A stretch of 64,000 nucleotides of DNA, from positions 62,001 to 126,000 of the forward strand of contig CAVVPK010000019.1 of the NCBI GenBank assembly GCA_963750065.1. The letters run 5' to 3'. Origin of the DNA: CAVSRC01 sp963750065 (lineage in GTDB: Bacteria; Pseudomonadota; Alphaproteobacteria; Rhizobiales; Kaistiaceae). Shown here one piece after another: positions 42,872-52,682 of the stretch. Each line of letters starts with the position of its first letter. Positions within the stretch are counted from its first letter, which is position 1. The notes under the pieces were generated by a model. That model saw nothing but the letters and a program-made list of their open reading frames with translations. It was not told the DNA's origin and searched no databases. The translations under genes and the position numbers were made by a program.

Positions 42872-44662
42872 CTACTCCGGCAGATTCAGGCGGATGTGAA
42901 GCTCGCGCAGCTGCTGGGCGGTCACCTCGGACGGTGCGCCCATCATCAGGTCCTCGGCGCGCTGGTTCATCGGGAACAGCGTCACCTCGCGCAGGTTGTC
43001 CTCGCCGCAGAGCAGCATGACGATACGGTCGATGCCGGGTGCGATGCCGCCGTGCGGCGGGGCGCCGGTCTGCAGGGCCCGCAGCATGCCGCCGAACTTC
43101 GTCTCCAGCACCTCCTCGCCGTAGCCGGCGATGGCGAAGGCCTTGCGCATGATCTCCGGCTTGTGGTTCCGGATGGCGCCCGAGGACAGCTCGACGCCGT
43201 TGCAGACGATGTCGTACTGGAAGGCGTGGATGCCGAGGATGGTCTCCTCGTCGGACGGGTCGAGCGCCAGGAAGGCGTCGTGGTCGTAGTTCGGCATGGA
43301 GAACGGGTTGTGGGAGAAGTCGATCTTCTTCTCCTCCTCGTTCCACTCGAACATCGGAAAATCGACAATCCAGCAGAAGGCGAAGCGGTCCTCGTCGACC
43401 AGGCCGAGGTCGCGGCCGACCTTCTGGCGCGCGCTGCCTGCAAAGGCGAGGAACTTGTCGGGCCGGCCGGCGATGAAGAAGACGGCGTCGCCGTCACCCA
43501 GACCGAGCTGGTTGCGGATGGCCTCGGTGCGGTCCTCGCCGATGTTCTTGGCGATCGGCCCGGCGCCGGCGCCGTCGTCACGGAAGAAGATGTAGCCCAG
43601 GCCCGGCTGGCCTTCGCCCTGCGCCCAGGAATTCATGCGGTCGCAGAAGGCGCGGCTGCCGCCGGTCGGCGCCGGAATCGCCCACACCACGATCTTGGGA
43701 TCGGCCTCGATCTGGCCGGCAAAGACCTTGAAGCCGGAGCCGGCGAAATGCGCCGTCACATCGGCCATCTCGATCGGGTTCCTGAGGTCCGGCTTGTCGC
43801 TGCCGTATTTCCTCAGCGCCTCGACATAGGGGATGCGCGGGAAATCCTGGGTCACCGGCTTGCCCTCGGCGAACTCCTCGAACAGGTCGCGCAGCACCGG
43901 CTCGACGGCGCGGAAGACGTCCTCCTGCTCGACGAAGCTCATCTCGATGTCGAGCTGGTAGAACTCGCCGGGCGAGCGGTCGGCCCGCGCATCCTCGTCG
44001 CGGAAGCACGGCGCGATCTGGAAGTAGCGGTCGAAGCCGGCGATCATGATGAGCTGCTTGAACTGCTGGGGCGCTTGCGGCAGGGCGTAGAACTTGCCGG
44101 GATGGAGCCGCGAGGGCACCAGGAAGTCGCGTGCGCCTTCCGGGCTGGAAGCGGTCAGGATCGGCGTCTGGAATTCGAAGAAGCCGGAGGCGGTCATGCG
44201 CCGGCGGAGCGACGAGATGATCTCCGCGCGCTTCATGATGTTGCGGTGGAGCTTGTCGCGCCTGAGATCCAGGAAGCGGTATTTCAGCCGCGTCTCTTCC
44301 GGATAGTCGAGGTCGCCGAAGACCGGCAGCGGCAGTTCGGCCACCTCCGACAGCACCTCGATCTCGTCGATGAAGACTTCCACACCGCCCGTCGGCAGGT
44401 TCGGATTGACCGTCTCTTCGGTGCGCGCCTTCACCCGTCCGTCGATGCGGATGACCCATTCGGAGCGCACCCGCTCGGCGGCGCTGAAGGCCGGCGAATC
44501 GGGGTCGGCGACGCACTGGGTCAGGCCATAGTGGTCGCGCAGGTCGATGAACAGCAGGCCACCGTGGTCGCGCACGCGATGGACCCAGCCGGAAACGCGT
44601 GCGGACTGGCCGACATCGGCGGGCCTGAGGGCGCCACAAGTATGGCTGCGATAGCGGTGCAT
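42872..44662 (-). CDS. aspS: Aspartate--tRNA ligase
   Basis: 596 residues from the ATG at 44662 (typical length about 590); upstream in-frame codons are not family-like. OB-fold anticodon-binding domain 'VSGWVHRVRDHGGLLFIDLR', class II core 'FRDEDARADRSPGEFYQLDI' (motif 2), bacterial GAD insert, and motif 3 'GIAPGIDRIVMLL'. Charges tRNA-Asp in the cytoplasm. Divergent from rnd and convergent with the exported paralog B (12-base gap). Confidence 0.98.
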   Translation of the reverse strand: MHRYRSHTCGALRPADVGQSARVSGWVHRVRDHGGLLFIDLRDHYGLTQCVADPDSPAFSAAERVRSEWVIRIDGRVKARTEETVNPNLPTGGVEVFIDEIEVLSEVAELPLPVFGDLDYPEETRLKYRFLDLRRDKLHRNIMKRAEIISSLRRRMTASGFFEFQTPILTASSPEGARDFLVPSRLHPGKFYALPQAPQQFKQLIMIAGFDRYFQIAPCFRDEDARADRSPGEFYQLDIEMSFVEQEDVFRAVEPVLRDLFEEFAEGKPVTQDFPRIPYVEALRKYGSDKPDLRNPIEMADVTAHFAGSGFKVFAGQIEADPKIVVWAIPAPTGGSRAFCDRMNSWAQGEGQPGLGYIFFRDDGAGAGPIAKNIGEDRTEAIRNQLGLGDGDAVFFIAGRPDKFLAFAGSARQKVGRDLGLVDEDRFAFCWIVDFPMFEWNEEEKKIDFSHNPFSMPNYDHDAFLALDPSDEETILGIHAFQYDIVCNGVELSSGAIRNHKPEIMRKAFAIAGYGEEVLETKFGGMLRALQTGAPPHGGIAPGIDRIVMLLCGEDNLREVTLFPMNQRAEDLMMGAPSEVTAQQLRELHIRLNLPE

Positions 44663-44996
44663 GGGGAATCTCTGGTCGTGAAGCAAGTCGCCCGGCGGGC
44701 TCGAAACGCCCGGTTTCTGGCCGCCGGAAAAGCGCACGCGATGCCGTGCCTGTCAAGGCCCGCGCGACCCCGGCGGCGCACCGCGGTCTGCGCCGCCTCC
44801 TCCCCCGCCCGCCCGGCGTCGCAAGCGGGCGCGGCAAGGCCGCCACACCGTCAAAATTATCAGGGTCTGCCTGGCGAAAGCGAGAAAAGCCTTGCATAAC
44901 GGTGACTTGCCGCTCATTCGGTAAATTCAGCAAAAGCGTCACAGGCGGCAGTTAAGCAAGGGACAAATCGCCCTCTCCTCGGCTATACGAACAAGC
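44663..44996. other. Divergent promoter region between aspS and rnd
   Basis: About 330 bases with no credible gene; the half next to rnd is less GC-rich and should carry both promoters. No clear operator or hairpin is seen. Confidence 0.5.
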
Positions 44997-46148
44997 ATGA
45001 GTATCGTCACCTCGACCGCCGATCTTGCCGCCCTCTGTAAGCGTCTCGCCCGTTTCCCGGCGGTGACGGTCGACACCGAATTCATGCGGGAAACGACTTT
45101 CTGGCCGAAGCTTTGCGTTATCCAGATGGCGAGCCCGGAAGAAGCGGCGCTCATCGATGCGACGGCGGCGGGGCTCGACCTCGATCCATTCTTCAAGCTG
45201 ATGAAGAATGAGAAAGTCATCAAAGTCTTTCATGCCGCCCGCCAGGACATCGAAATCGTCTACCACCTCGGCGGGTTGATCCCCCATCCGGTGTTCGACA
45301 CCCAGGTCGCGGCCATGGTCTGCGGCTTCGGCAAGTCGGTCAGCTACGATCAGCTCGTCCACAAGCTCACCGGCACCCGCATCGACAAGTCGTCGCGCTT
45401 TACCGACTGGAGCCGCCGGCCCCTGTCGGAGCGCCAGATCGACTATGCGCTGGCCGACGTCACCTATCTGCGCGACGTGTATCAGGCGCTCTCCGTCCGT
45501 CTGGAGGAGCAGAACCGGTCGGAATGGGTGCGCGAGGAGATGGAGGTGCTGACCTCGCCCGGCACCTACCGGCAGGAGCCGGAAGAGGCCTGGAAGCGGC
45601 TGAAGCTGAGGGTGCGCAAGCCGATCGAGCTGGCCGTGATGCGCGAGGTGGCGGCCTGGCGCGAGCGCGAGGCGCAGGCGCGCGACGTGCCCCGCAGCCG
45701 CGTGATCAAAGACGACGCCATCTATGAGATCGCGGCGCAGCAGCCGGTCACCGCGGCGGCGCTGGCCCAGTTGCGCACCATTCCGCGCGGCTTCGAGCGC
45801 TCGCGCTCGGCGGAAGATATCCTGGCTGCGGTGCGCACAGCCATGGCCATTCCGCGCGAAGAACTGCCGCGCATCCCCAAGCACCGGCCGGCGGCGAACG
45901 GCAATGGCGCGGCGGTCGACCTGCTCAAGGTGCTGCTCAAGATGACCAGCGAGAGCCACGGGGTGGCCTCCAAGATCATCGCTACGGTCGACGACCTGGA
46001 GGCGATCGCCAGCGATGACGAGGCCGACGTGCCGGCGCTCTCCGGCTGGCGACGCGAGCTCTTCGGCGAGGCGGCGTTGAAGCTGAAGTCCGGCAAGATC
46101 GCGCTTGCCGTCAAGCAGAACCACGTCGTGACCATCAACAAGGGGTAA
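44997..46148 (+). CDS. rnd: Ribonuclease D
   Basis: 383 residues, the usual length. DEDDy 3'-5' exonuclease: 'AVTVDTEFMRETTFWPKLCV' (Exo I, Asp-x-Glu), 'KVFHAARQDIEIVYH' (Exo II), 'RQIDYALADVTYLRDVY' (Exo III with Tyr and Asp). HRDC domain about 210-290. Trims tRNA and other stable RNA 3' ends. Convergent with ppx (7-base gap). Confidence 0.96.
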   Translation: MSIVTSTADLAALCKRLARFPAVTVDTEFMRETTFWPKLCVIQMASPEEAALIDATAAGLDLDPFFKLMKNEKVIKVFHAARQDIEIVYHLGGLIPHPVFDTQVAAMVCGFGKSVSYDQLVHKLTGTRIDKSSRFTDWSRRPLSERQIDYALADVTYLRDVYQALSVRLEEQNRSEWVREEMEVLTSPGTYRQEPEEAWKRLKLRVRKPIELAVMREVAAWREREAQARDVPRSRVIKDDAIYEIAAQQPVTAAALAQLRTIPRGFERSRSAEDILAAVRTAMAIPREELPRIPKHRPAANGNGAAVDLLKVLLKMTSESHGVASKIIATVDDLEAIASDDEADVPALSGWRRELFGEAALKLKSGKIALAVKQNHVVTINKG

Positions 46149-46155
46149 GAGCGCC

Positions 46156-47682
46156 CTACTCCGCTACGATCGTCGGCTCGAGCCCGGCGAACTTGGCGAT
46201 CTGGGCGAGCCGGCGCAGCACGCGCGCCCCGCCGAGCGCGGCGAGATCCTCGGGCAGCACCAGCGCCAACATCTTGCCGCGTTTCTCCAGGCGCGTGCGG
46301 TTGACCACGCCGGGGGTGGCCGCCGAGATGAGATGCACCACGCGCAGCGTCGCGCCGAGCGCCCGGGCGCGTTCCATCAGGCGGGTGGTGACCAGTTCGC
46401 GGATGCGCGGCGAGAGCTGTTCGTCGATCAGCCCCTCGTGGCGGTAGAAATTGGCCAGCGCCAGATAGGCGCGGCCGGGATGGTCGATGCCGATGAAGGA
46501 GGCATGGGCGATCAGGTTGAGGCTCTGCTCGCCGCGATATTCGGGGTGTGCCCGCCAGCCGAGGTCGGTCAGCAGACAGGCGGCGTGGCGCAGGCGCGTC
46601 TCGGCCTCGGTCTCGTCGAGCCCGACGACGCGGAAGGCCATGGCCGACCATTCGGCCAGCTCGTGGGCATGGCGCGGCGAGCGCGAGCGCAGGAAGGACA
46701 GCTCCTCGCAGGCGCACAGCAGCGGATCCTGGGCCCTTTGTTCCACGTCGAGCAGCTCGTAGAGCAACCCCTCGCGCATGCCCAGCGCCGAGATGACGAT
46801 CTGGGACGGCTTCATCACACGGATCACCTGCTCCAGCACGACGGCGCCATAGGGCAGTAGCGGCCGGCGATTGCGCGACACGACCTCGATCGAATCGAGC
46901 GAGTCGATCTCGCGCCGGGCGACCATGCGGCAGAAGTCGGCCGCCTCGTCGGCGTCGATGGTGTAGTGATGCATGACGTGCAGCGGATAGCCGGCCTGGC
47001 GCATGTGCAGCCGGGCGAGCGAGCGCCAGGTCCCGCCGACGGCATAGAAAATCCGCTTCTCGCCGCCGGTAAGCACCTTCGACTTCGCCAGCGCCTCGGT
47101 GGCGATCTTCTCGGCCTTCTTGATCGAGCCGTCGGCGGCTTCCTCAAGCCTGAGACCGCCGAGCGGAAAGCTCTCTCCGGTTCCCGTCCTGCCGTCGTGG
47201 ATATCGACCACCTCGATGCTGCCGCCACCAAGGTCGCCGGCAATCCCGTCCGGCTGGTAGAAGCCGGAAACCACGCCCTGGGCGCTCAGCCGGGCTTCCT
47301 CGCTGCCGGCGAGCACCATCGCCTTGACGCCGGTGATGGCCTCGACCGAGGCGATGAATTCGGGGCCGTTGGAGGCATCGCGCACGGCCGCGGTGGCCAG
47401 AACGTGGAGCGCATTGGCGCCGATCTGTTTCACCAGCGCGGCGAAGCGGCGAATGGCGGTCAGCGCCGAGCCGATGGCCTCCGGTTCGAGCCGGCCACGG
47501 GACGCCAGGCCGCGCCCCAGGCCGCACAGTTCCTTCTCGTTGAAAAGCGGCGTGGCCGAACGGCTCAGCCGTTCGTAGACGACAAGACGGACCGAGTTCG
47601 AGCCGATGTCGACAACCGCGATCGGCCCGCCACCATTGAGGCGTCCCGGTGCCTCGTCGATGATGGAAAGGTCGACCGCCAG
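46156..47682 (-). CDS. ppx: Exopolyphosphatase (Ppx/GppA), unusual start
   Basis: Removes terminal phosphate from polyphosphate (or converts pppGpp). ASKHA fold: 'IAVVDIGSNSVRLVVYERLS', 'GIAGDLGGGSIEVVDI' and a C-terminal HD-like helical domain. The N-terminal block is in frame up to 47730 but contains no ATG, GTG or TTG before the first GTG at 47433, which would delete the whole first phosphate-binding motif. A CTG at 47682 with GGGGAG six bases upstream, one base after the ppk stop, gives a normal 508-residue protein and is used here; a small sequence error is the alternative. Confidence 0.85.
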   Translation of the reverse strand: MAVDLSIIDEAPGRLNGGGPIAVVDIGSNSVRLVVYERLSRSATPLFNEKELCGLGRGLASRGRLEPEAIGSALTAIRRFAALVKQIGANALHVLATAAVRDASNGPEFIASVEAITGVKAMVLAGSEEARLSAQGVVSGFYQPDGIAGDLGGGSIEVVDIHDGRTGTGESFPLGGLRLEEAADGSIKKAEKIATEALAKSKVLTGGEKRIFYAVGGTWRSLARLHMRQAGYPLHVMHHYTIDADEAADFCRMVARREIDSLDSIEVVSRNRRPLLPYGAVVLEQVIRVMKPSQIVISALGMREGLLYELLDVEQRAQDPLLCACEELSFLRSRSPRHAHELAEWSAMAFRVVGLDETEAETRLRHAACLLTDLGWRAHPEYRGEQSLNLIAHASFIGIDHPGRAYLALANFYRHEGLIDEQLSPRIRELVTTRLMERARALGATLRVVHLISAATPGVVNRTRLEKRGKMLALVLPEDLAALGGARVLRRLAQIAKFAGLEPTIVAE

Positions 47683-47683
47683 C

Positions 47684-49885
47684 TCAAGCTCCCCGACCGC
47701 GCCGGCGGCCCGGTTTGGCAGAGCCGATCTTCAGCGCTTTGCCACGACCGGAAAGGCTCGGATTGGTCATGAAATACTGGTGTGCGTTGACCGGCGACTC
47801 GTCCTTCCCGGGGATGATGCGTTGCGTGGACCCGTCCGGCAAGACCCGCCAGCTCTGCTGGTTGTCGGCAAAATTGATGACCATGATCTGGGCCAGGATC
47901 TGCTCGTGCACGGTCGGCGTGAGGATGGGCACGATCGCCTCGACGCGGCGGTCGAGGTTGCGCGGCATCATGTCGGCTGAGCCGATGAAGACCTTGGCCT
48001 CGGGCGACGGCAGGCCGTAGCCGTTGCCGAAACAATAGATGCGGGCGTGCTCGAGAAAGCGGCCGACGATCGACTTGACGCGGATGCGTTCCGACAGGCC
48101 GGGAATGCCGGGCCTGAGGCAGCAGATGCCGCGCACGACGAGGTCGATCTCAACCCCGGCCTGGCTGGCATCGTAGAGCGCGTCGATGATCTGGGAATCG
48201 ACCAACGCGTTCATCTTCATCCAGATCTGGGCCGGGCGGCCGGCTTTGGCGTGGGCCACCTCGGCCGCGATGAGGCCGAGGATGGTGCCCCTGAGCATAT
48301 GCGGCGAGATCGCCATGCGCTCGAGGGTTTCCGGCTCCGAATAGCCGGTGATGTAGTTGAAGATGCGCGCGACATCGCGGGCGATCGCCGGATCGGCGGA
48401 GAAGAACGACAGGTCGGTGTAAAGGCGCGCCGTGACCTGATGATAGTTGCCGGTGCCGATATGGACGTAGCTGGCGAGTTGGCCGCCTTCGCGGCGCACC
48501 ACCAACGACAATTTGGCGTGCGTCTTCAGTTCGATGAAGCCGTAGACAACCTGCACGCCGGCGCGTTCGAGGTCGCGCGACCAGCGGATATTGGCCTCCT
48601 CGTCGAAGCGCGCCTTCAGTTCGACCAGCGCCGTCACCGACTTGCCGGATTCCGCCGCCTCGGCCAGCGCCTTGGCGATCGGAGAGTCGTTCGAGGTCCG
48701 GTAGAGCGTCTGCTTGATGGCGACCACGTCCGGATCGGACGCCGCCTGGCGCAGGAACTGCACCACAACGTCGAAGGACTCGTAGGGGTGATGGACGACG
48801 ATGTCCTTCTCGCGGATGGCGGCAAGGCAGTCGCCGCTATGGTCGCGAATGCGCTCGGGGTAGCGCGGCGTATAGGGCGCGAACTTCAGGTTCGGCCGAT
48901 CGATGGCGACAAGCTGCGAGAGATCGTTCAAGGCCAGCAGGCCATGGACCAGGAAGACCTCGTCGGCGGCGACCGCCAGCGCCTCGGCGACGAGCTGGCG
49001 CAGGCTTTCCGGCATGGCCGCCTCGATCTCGAGGCGGATCACCGAGCCGCGGCGGCGGCGCTTGAGCGCACTCTCGAAGAAACGGACCAGGTCTTCCGCT
49101 TCTTCCTCCACCTCGATGTCCGAATCGCGGATGACGCGGAAGGCGCCCTGCCCGTTCACCTCGTAGCCGGGGAACAGGCTATGGACGAACAGCGTCACGG
49201 CCTGTTCGAGGCTGATGAAGCGGTCCTTGCATTCCTCGTTCGAGGGCAGGCGAATGAAGCGCTCGATCGAACTCGGCACGCGCAAGAGCGCGGTCATGTG
49301 ATGGCCGCTGGACTTGCGCGTCATCTGCAGCGCGACCGTCAGACCGAGATTGGGGATGAACGGAAACGGGTGCGCCGGATCGATGGCCAGCGGGGTGAGC
49401 ACCGGAAAGATCGAATCGAGGAAGTAGTGCTCCAGCCAATCGCGATCGGCATCGGCGATTTTAGCGGCATCGATCAGGTTGATGTTGGCTTCGTCGAGCT
49501 CGTGGCGCAATTGCGCCCAGCGCGCCTGCTGGTCGCTGGCGAGGCTGGCACAGGCTTCCGCGATGGCGCCGAGCTGGCCGCTCAGCGAGCGTCCATCGTC
49601 GGACACCATGGCGATGCCCTGGCGCTGCTGGCCCTTGAGGCCGGCGAAGCGCACCATGAAGAACTCGTCGAGATTGTTGGCCGAGATCGACAGGAAACGC
49701 AGCCGCTCGAGCAGCGGATGGTTCTCGTTCTCCGCCTCTTCCAGCACTCGGCGATTGAACTGCAACCAGGACAACTCGCGGTTGATGAAGCGCGTCTTCG
49801 ACTGACGCAGCTCCATACCCGCGGCAACCTCAGGATCGATGGTTACGGCGTCTGCAATGGTGGCGTGAGGATTCTTCTGGTCCAT
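47684..49885 (-). CDS. ppk1: Polyphosphate kinase 1
   Basis: 733 residues from the ATG at 49885; ATG/other starts at 49915 and 49948 are possible. Synthesises polyphosphate from ATP. Blocks: 'RFINRELSWLQFNRRVLEEA' (N domain), 'NNLDEFFMVRFAGLK', 'DIVVHHPYESFDVVVQFLRQ', 'YVHIGTGNYHQVTARLYTD' and 'GRFLEHARIYCFGNG', the last with the phospho-histidine region (EHAR). Directly followed by ppx, so synthesis and breakdown of polyphosphate are coupled. Confidence 0.97.
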   Translation of the reverse strand: MDQKNPHATIADAVTIDPEVAAGMELRQSKTRFINRELSWLQFNRRVLEEAENENHPLLERLRFLSISANNLDEFFMVRFAGLKGQQRQGIAMVSDDGRSLSGQLGAIAEACASLASDQQARWAQLRHELDEANINLIDAAKIADADRDWLEHYFLDSIFPVLTPLAIDPAHPFPFIPNLGLTVALQMTRKSSGHHMTALLRVPSSIERFIRLPSNEECKDRFISLEQAVTLFVHSLFPGYEVNGQGAFRVIRDSDIEVEEEAEDLVRFFESALKRRRRGSVIRLEIEAAMPESLRQLVAEALAVAADEVFLVHGLLALNDLSQLVAIDRPNLKFAPYTPRYPERIRDHSGDCLAAIREKDIVVHHPYESFDVVVQFLRQAASDPDVVAIKQTLYRTSNDSPIAKALAEAAESGKSVTALVELKARFDEEANIRWSRDLERAGVQVVYGFIELKTHAKLSLVVRREGGQLASYVHIGTGNYHQVTARLYTDLSFFSADPAIARDVARIFNYITGYSEPETLERMAISPHMLRGTILGLIAAEVAHAKAGRPAQIWMKMNALVDSQIIDALYDASQAGVEIDLVVRGICCLRPGIPGLSERIRVKSIVGRFLEHARIYCFGNGYGLPSPEAKVFIGSADMMPRNLDRRVEAIVPILTPTVHEQILAQIMVINFADNQQSWRVLPDGSTQRIIPGKDESPVNAHQYFMTNPSLSGRGKALKIGSAKPGRRRGRGA

Positions 49886-49977
49886 GGGGAAAAGCCGGGG
49901 TTGGCGTGAAACCATACTCCTACCCGGCAAATATGACGATTCCGACAAAATTGCGGGGGATTTGGCCGCTCAACCGG

Positions 49978-51882
49978 CTAGATCCCCAATCCACGAGACT
50001 TGAGCGCGCCGGTGATCTCGTCCAGCGCCACCGGATCGTCGATGGTCGCCGGCGTCCGGTACGTCTCGCCGTCGGCGATCTGGCGCATGGTGCCGCGCAG
50101 GATCTTGCCCGAGCGGGTCTTGGGCAGGCGGGGCACGACCAGCACCGTCTTCAGCGCCGCGACCGGGCCGATCTGCTCGCGCACCAGATCGATGATCGCC
50201 TTCTCGACAGCCGCGGGGCTGGCCGTGACCCCCATCTTGAGGACCACGAACCCCACCGGCAGCTGGCCCTTGAGGCCGTCGTGGATGCCGATCACGGCGC
50301 ATTCGGCGACCGCGGGATGGCTGGCCAGTACCTCCTCCATGCCGCCGGTCGACAGGCGATGGCCGGCGACGTTGATGATGTCGTCGGTGCGCCCCATGAT
50401 GAACAGGTAGCCGTCGCTGTCGATGTAGCCGGCGTCCGCCGTCTGGTAGTAGCCGGGGAAGGCGGCGAGGTAGTTCGAGCGAAAGCGCTCGTCATTGCCC
50501 CATAGCGTCGGCAGGGCGCCGGGCGGCAGCGGCAGGCGGATGGCGATGTTGCCGAGCGTGCCGGGCTTGACCGGATGGCCGGCATCGTCGAGCACCTTGA
50601 TGTCGTAGCCGGGCATGGCGGCGGTGGGCGAGCCGCGCTTGACGGGCAGCCGCTCCAGCCCAAGCGGATCGGCGACGATCGCCCAACCGGTCTCGGTCTG
50701 CCACCAGTGGTCGATCACCGGCACGCCGAGCGTCTCCTCGGCCCAGCGCACCGAGTCCGGATCGGCACGCTCGCCGGCCAGAAACAGGCTGCGCAGGCTG
50801 GAGATGTCGTGGCGCGCGATCAGCGCCCCGTCCGGGTCTTCCTTCTTGATGGCGCGGAGCGCCGTGGGCGCCGTGAACAGCACCGATACATTGTGCTCGG
50901 CGATCACCCGCCAGAAGGCGCCGGCATCGGGCGTGCCGACAGGCTTGCCCTCGTACAGAACCGTCGTACAGCCGTGAATGAGCGGCGCATAGACGATGTA
51001 GGAATGGCCGACCACCCAGCCGATATCCGACGCGGCCCAATAAACCTCCCCCGGCGCGACGCCGTAGACGTTCTCCATCGACCATTCGAGCGCGACCATA
51101 TGGCCGCCATTGTCGCGGATGATGCCCTTGGGTTGGCCGGTCGTTCCGGAGGTGTAGAGGATGTAGAGCGGATCGGTCGCAGCGATGGCGACCCACGGCT
51201 GGCTGCGCCCGGCGCTCCGCGCCTTCTGCATCTCCTCAGCGTAGTCGCGGTCGCGGACGGGATCGAGCGCGGCGCGGTGCTCATCGCGCTGGACGACGAT
51301 CATCGCCGCCGGCTTGTGGGTGGCCTGAGCGATGGCGGCCGAAGCCAGCGGCACGTACGGAACCACGCGGGTGGGCTCGATGCCGCAGGAGGCAGTGACC
51401 AGAAGCTTGGGCGCGGCATCGTCGATGCGGCTGGCCAGTTCGTGGGCGGCAAAGCCGCCGAAGACCACCGAATGGATCGCGCCCAGGCGCGCGCAGGCGA
51501 GCATGGCGACGATCGCCTCGGGGATCATCGGCATGTAGATGATGACGCGGTCGCCCTTGGCGATGCCGTGATCGGCAAGCACGGCGGCGAAGGTCGCCAC
51601 GTCGTCGAGAAGTTCGCGATAGCTGATCTTGCGCTTGGTGCCGGTGACCGGGCTGTCGTAGATGATCGCCGTCTGCTCGGCGCGACCGCTCTCCACATGC
51701 CGGTCGAGCGCGTTGTAGCAGGTGTTGCATTGCGCCCCTGCGAACCAGCGGCCGTAGACGCCTTGATCGGGGTTGAAGGCAGCGTGCCACGGCGCCGCCC
51801 AGTCGATCGCCCCGGCCGCCTCGGCCCAGAAGCCGATCGGATCGTCCTGCCAGCGCGCATAGGTGTCGGCGTACTTGCCCAT
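49978..51882 (-). CDS. prpE: Propionyl-CoA synthetase
   Basis: 634 residues from the ATG at 51882 (GGGAGGGG upstream). AMP-forming acyl-CoA synthetase: 'YILYTSGTTGQPKGIIRDNG' (P-loop), 'HWWQTETGW' (A5), 'GYYQTADAGYIDSDGYLFIM' (A7) and 'RLPKTRSGKILRGTMR' with the acetylatable Lys. 'ALEWSMENVYGVAPGEVYWA' and 'WFAGAQCNTCYNALDRHV' favour PrpE over Acs. Activates propionate (and probably acetate). It is inserted between hdaA and ppk; no prp regulon neighbours. Confidence 0.93.
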   Translation of the reverse strand: MGKYADTYARWQDDPIGFWAEAAGAIDWAAPWHAAFNPDQGVYGRWFAGAQCNTCYNALDRHVESGRAEQTAIIYDSPVTGTKRKISYRELLDDVATFAAVLADHGIAKGDRVIIYMPMIPEAIVAMLACARLGAIHSVVFGGFAAHELASRIDDAAPKLLVTASCGIEPTRVVPYVPLASAAIAQATHKPAAMIVVQRDEHRAALDPVRDRDYAEEMQKARSAGRSQPWVAIAATDPLYILYTSGTTGQPKGIIRDNGGHMVALEWSMENVYGVAPGEVYWAASDIGWVVGHSYIVYAPLIHGCTTVLYEGKPVGTPDAGAFWRVIAEHNVSVLFTAPTALRAIKKEDPDGALIARHDISSLRSLFLAGERADPDSVRWAEETLGVPVIDHWWQTETGWAIVADPLGLERLPVKRGSPTAAMPGYDIKVLDDAGHPVKPGTLGNIAIRLPLPPGALPTLWGNDERFRSNYLAAFPGYYQTADAGYIDSDGYLFIMGRTDDIINVAGHRLSTGGMEEVLASHPAVAECAVIGIHDGLKGQLPVGFVVLKMGVTASPAAVEKAIIDLVREQIGPVAALKTVLVVPRLPKTRSGKILRGTMRQIADGETYRTPATIDDPVALDEITGALKSRGLGI

Positions 51883-51980
51883 CGGCGTTGTCCCCTCCCG
51901 CTCGCGCGTTGGCCCGCGCGGCAACCTTAGTATTTTTCCAAGGAGCCTAGCACGAACGCTGCGGCGGGGAAGTCGCCGCG

Positions 51981-52682
51981 CTATTCGGCAAACAGATCCG
52001 GCTGGTGGTCGATCACCCGCGCCAACGTCGCGGCGGCAAGCCGCCGGCTGATCGCCCGTCCGCCGGCAAGCGCCTCGCGGTCGAGTTCTTCGACGATGCG
52101 GTTGGCGGCCTCCAGCGATCGTTCCATGCGCGTGACGATGGTCTCGATCACGCTCGCCTCGACCGTGATCTGGCGGTCGGCAAAGAGCTTGACCAGGACG
52201 AGGCGCAGGAGTGCGTCGTCGGGCGCGCCGAGTTCGACCGGCCGGGCGGCGCGCAGGCGCGAGGCGAGGTCGGGTAGGCGCACGGGCAGTCCCCCGACCG
52301 GCTGCCGGCTGGTCATGAGCAGCGGCACGCGCCGCTCGACGCCGAGGTTGATGAGGTGGAACAGGCCCGCTTCGTCGAGCGGGCCGGCGTGCAGGTCCTC
52401 GATCGCCACCGCGCCGGCGCCGACCAGCGCCTCGACATCGCCGAGTGCGTTGGCGGCCCTGACCGTGGCACCGCTCACCGTGCGCCAGATCTCGACCAGG
52501 TGGGTCTTGCCGGATCCTGCCGGGCCGGAGAGCAGCACGACCCGGTCGGGCCAGGCGGGCCAGCCGTCGATCAATGCGATGGCCGCCCGGTTGGCGGCGC
52601 CGGCAAGATAGTCGGCGCGCGTCATGGCGGCGCGGTGCGTGAGATTGAGCGGCAGTTGCCGCGCCGGCGACCGCTCACTCAT
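51981..52682 (-). CDS. hdaA: DnaA-homologous regulator HdaA (Hda)
   Basis: 233 residues. N-terminal sliding-clamp binding motif 'QLPLNL', then a DnaA-like AAA+ domain with Walker A 'GPAGSGKTHL', Walker B 'AIEDLHAG' and sensor region 'MTSRQPVGG'. No DnaA domain IV. With the DNA-loaded clamp it stimulates ATP hydrolysis by DnaA and prevents re-initiation. Overlaps perM by eight bases; this position between perM and ppk is conserved in Hyphomicrobiales. Confidence 0.93.
   Translation of the reverse strand: MSERSPARQLPLNLTHRAAMTRADYLAGAANRAAIALIDGWPAWPDRVVLLSGPAGSGKTHLVEIWRTVSGATVRAANALGDVEALVGAGAVAIEDLHAGPLDEAGLFHLINLGVERRVPLLMTSRQPVGGLPVRLPDLASRLRAARPVELGAPDDALLRLVLVKLFADRQITVEASVIETIVTRMERSLEAANRIVEELDREALAGGRAISRRLAAATLARVIDHQPDLFAE

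Noticed and set aside
42896..44899. 667-codon open frame opposite aspS, and similar ones opposite prpE, ppk, nrdJ and prfB
   Set aside because: All mirror strongly recognised genes and carry no recognisable motifs.
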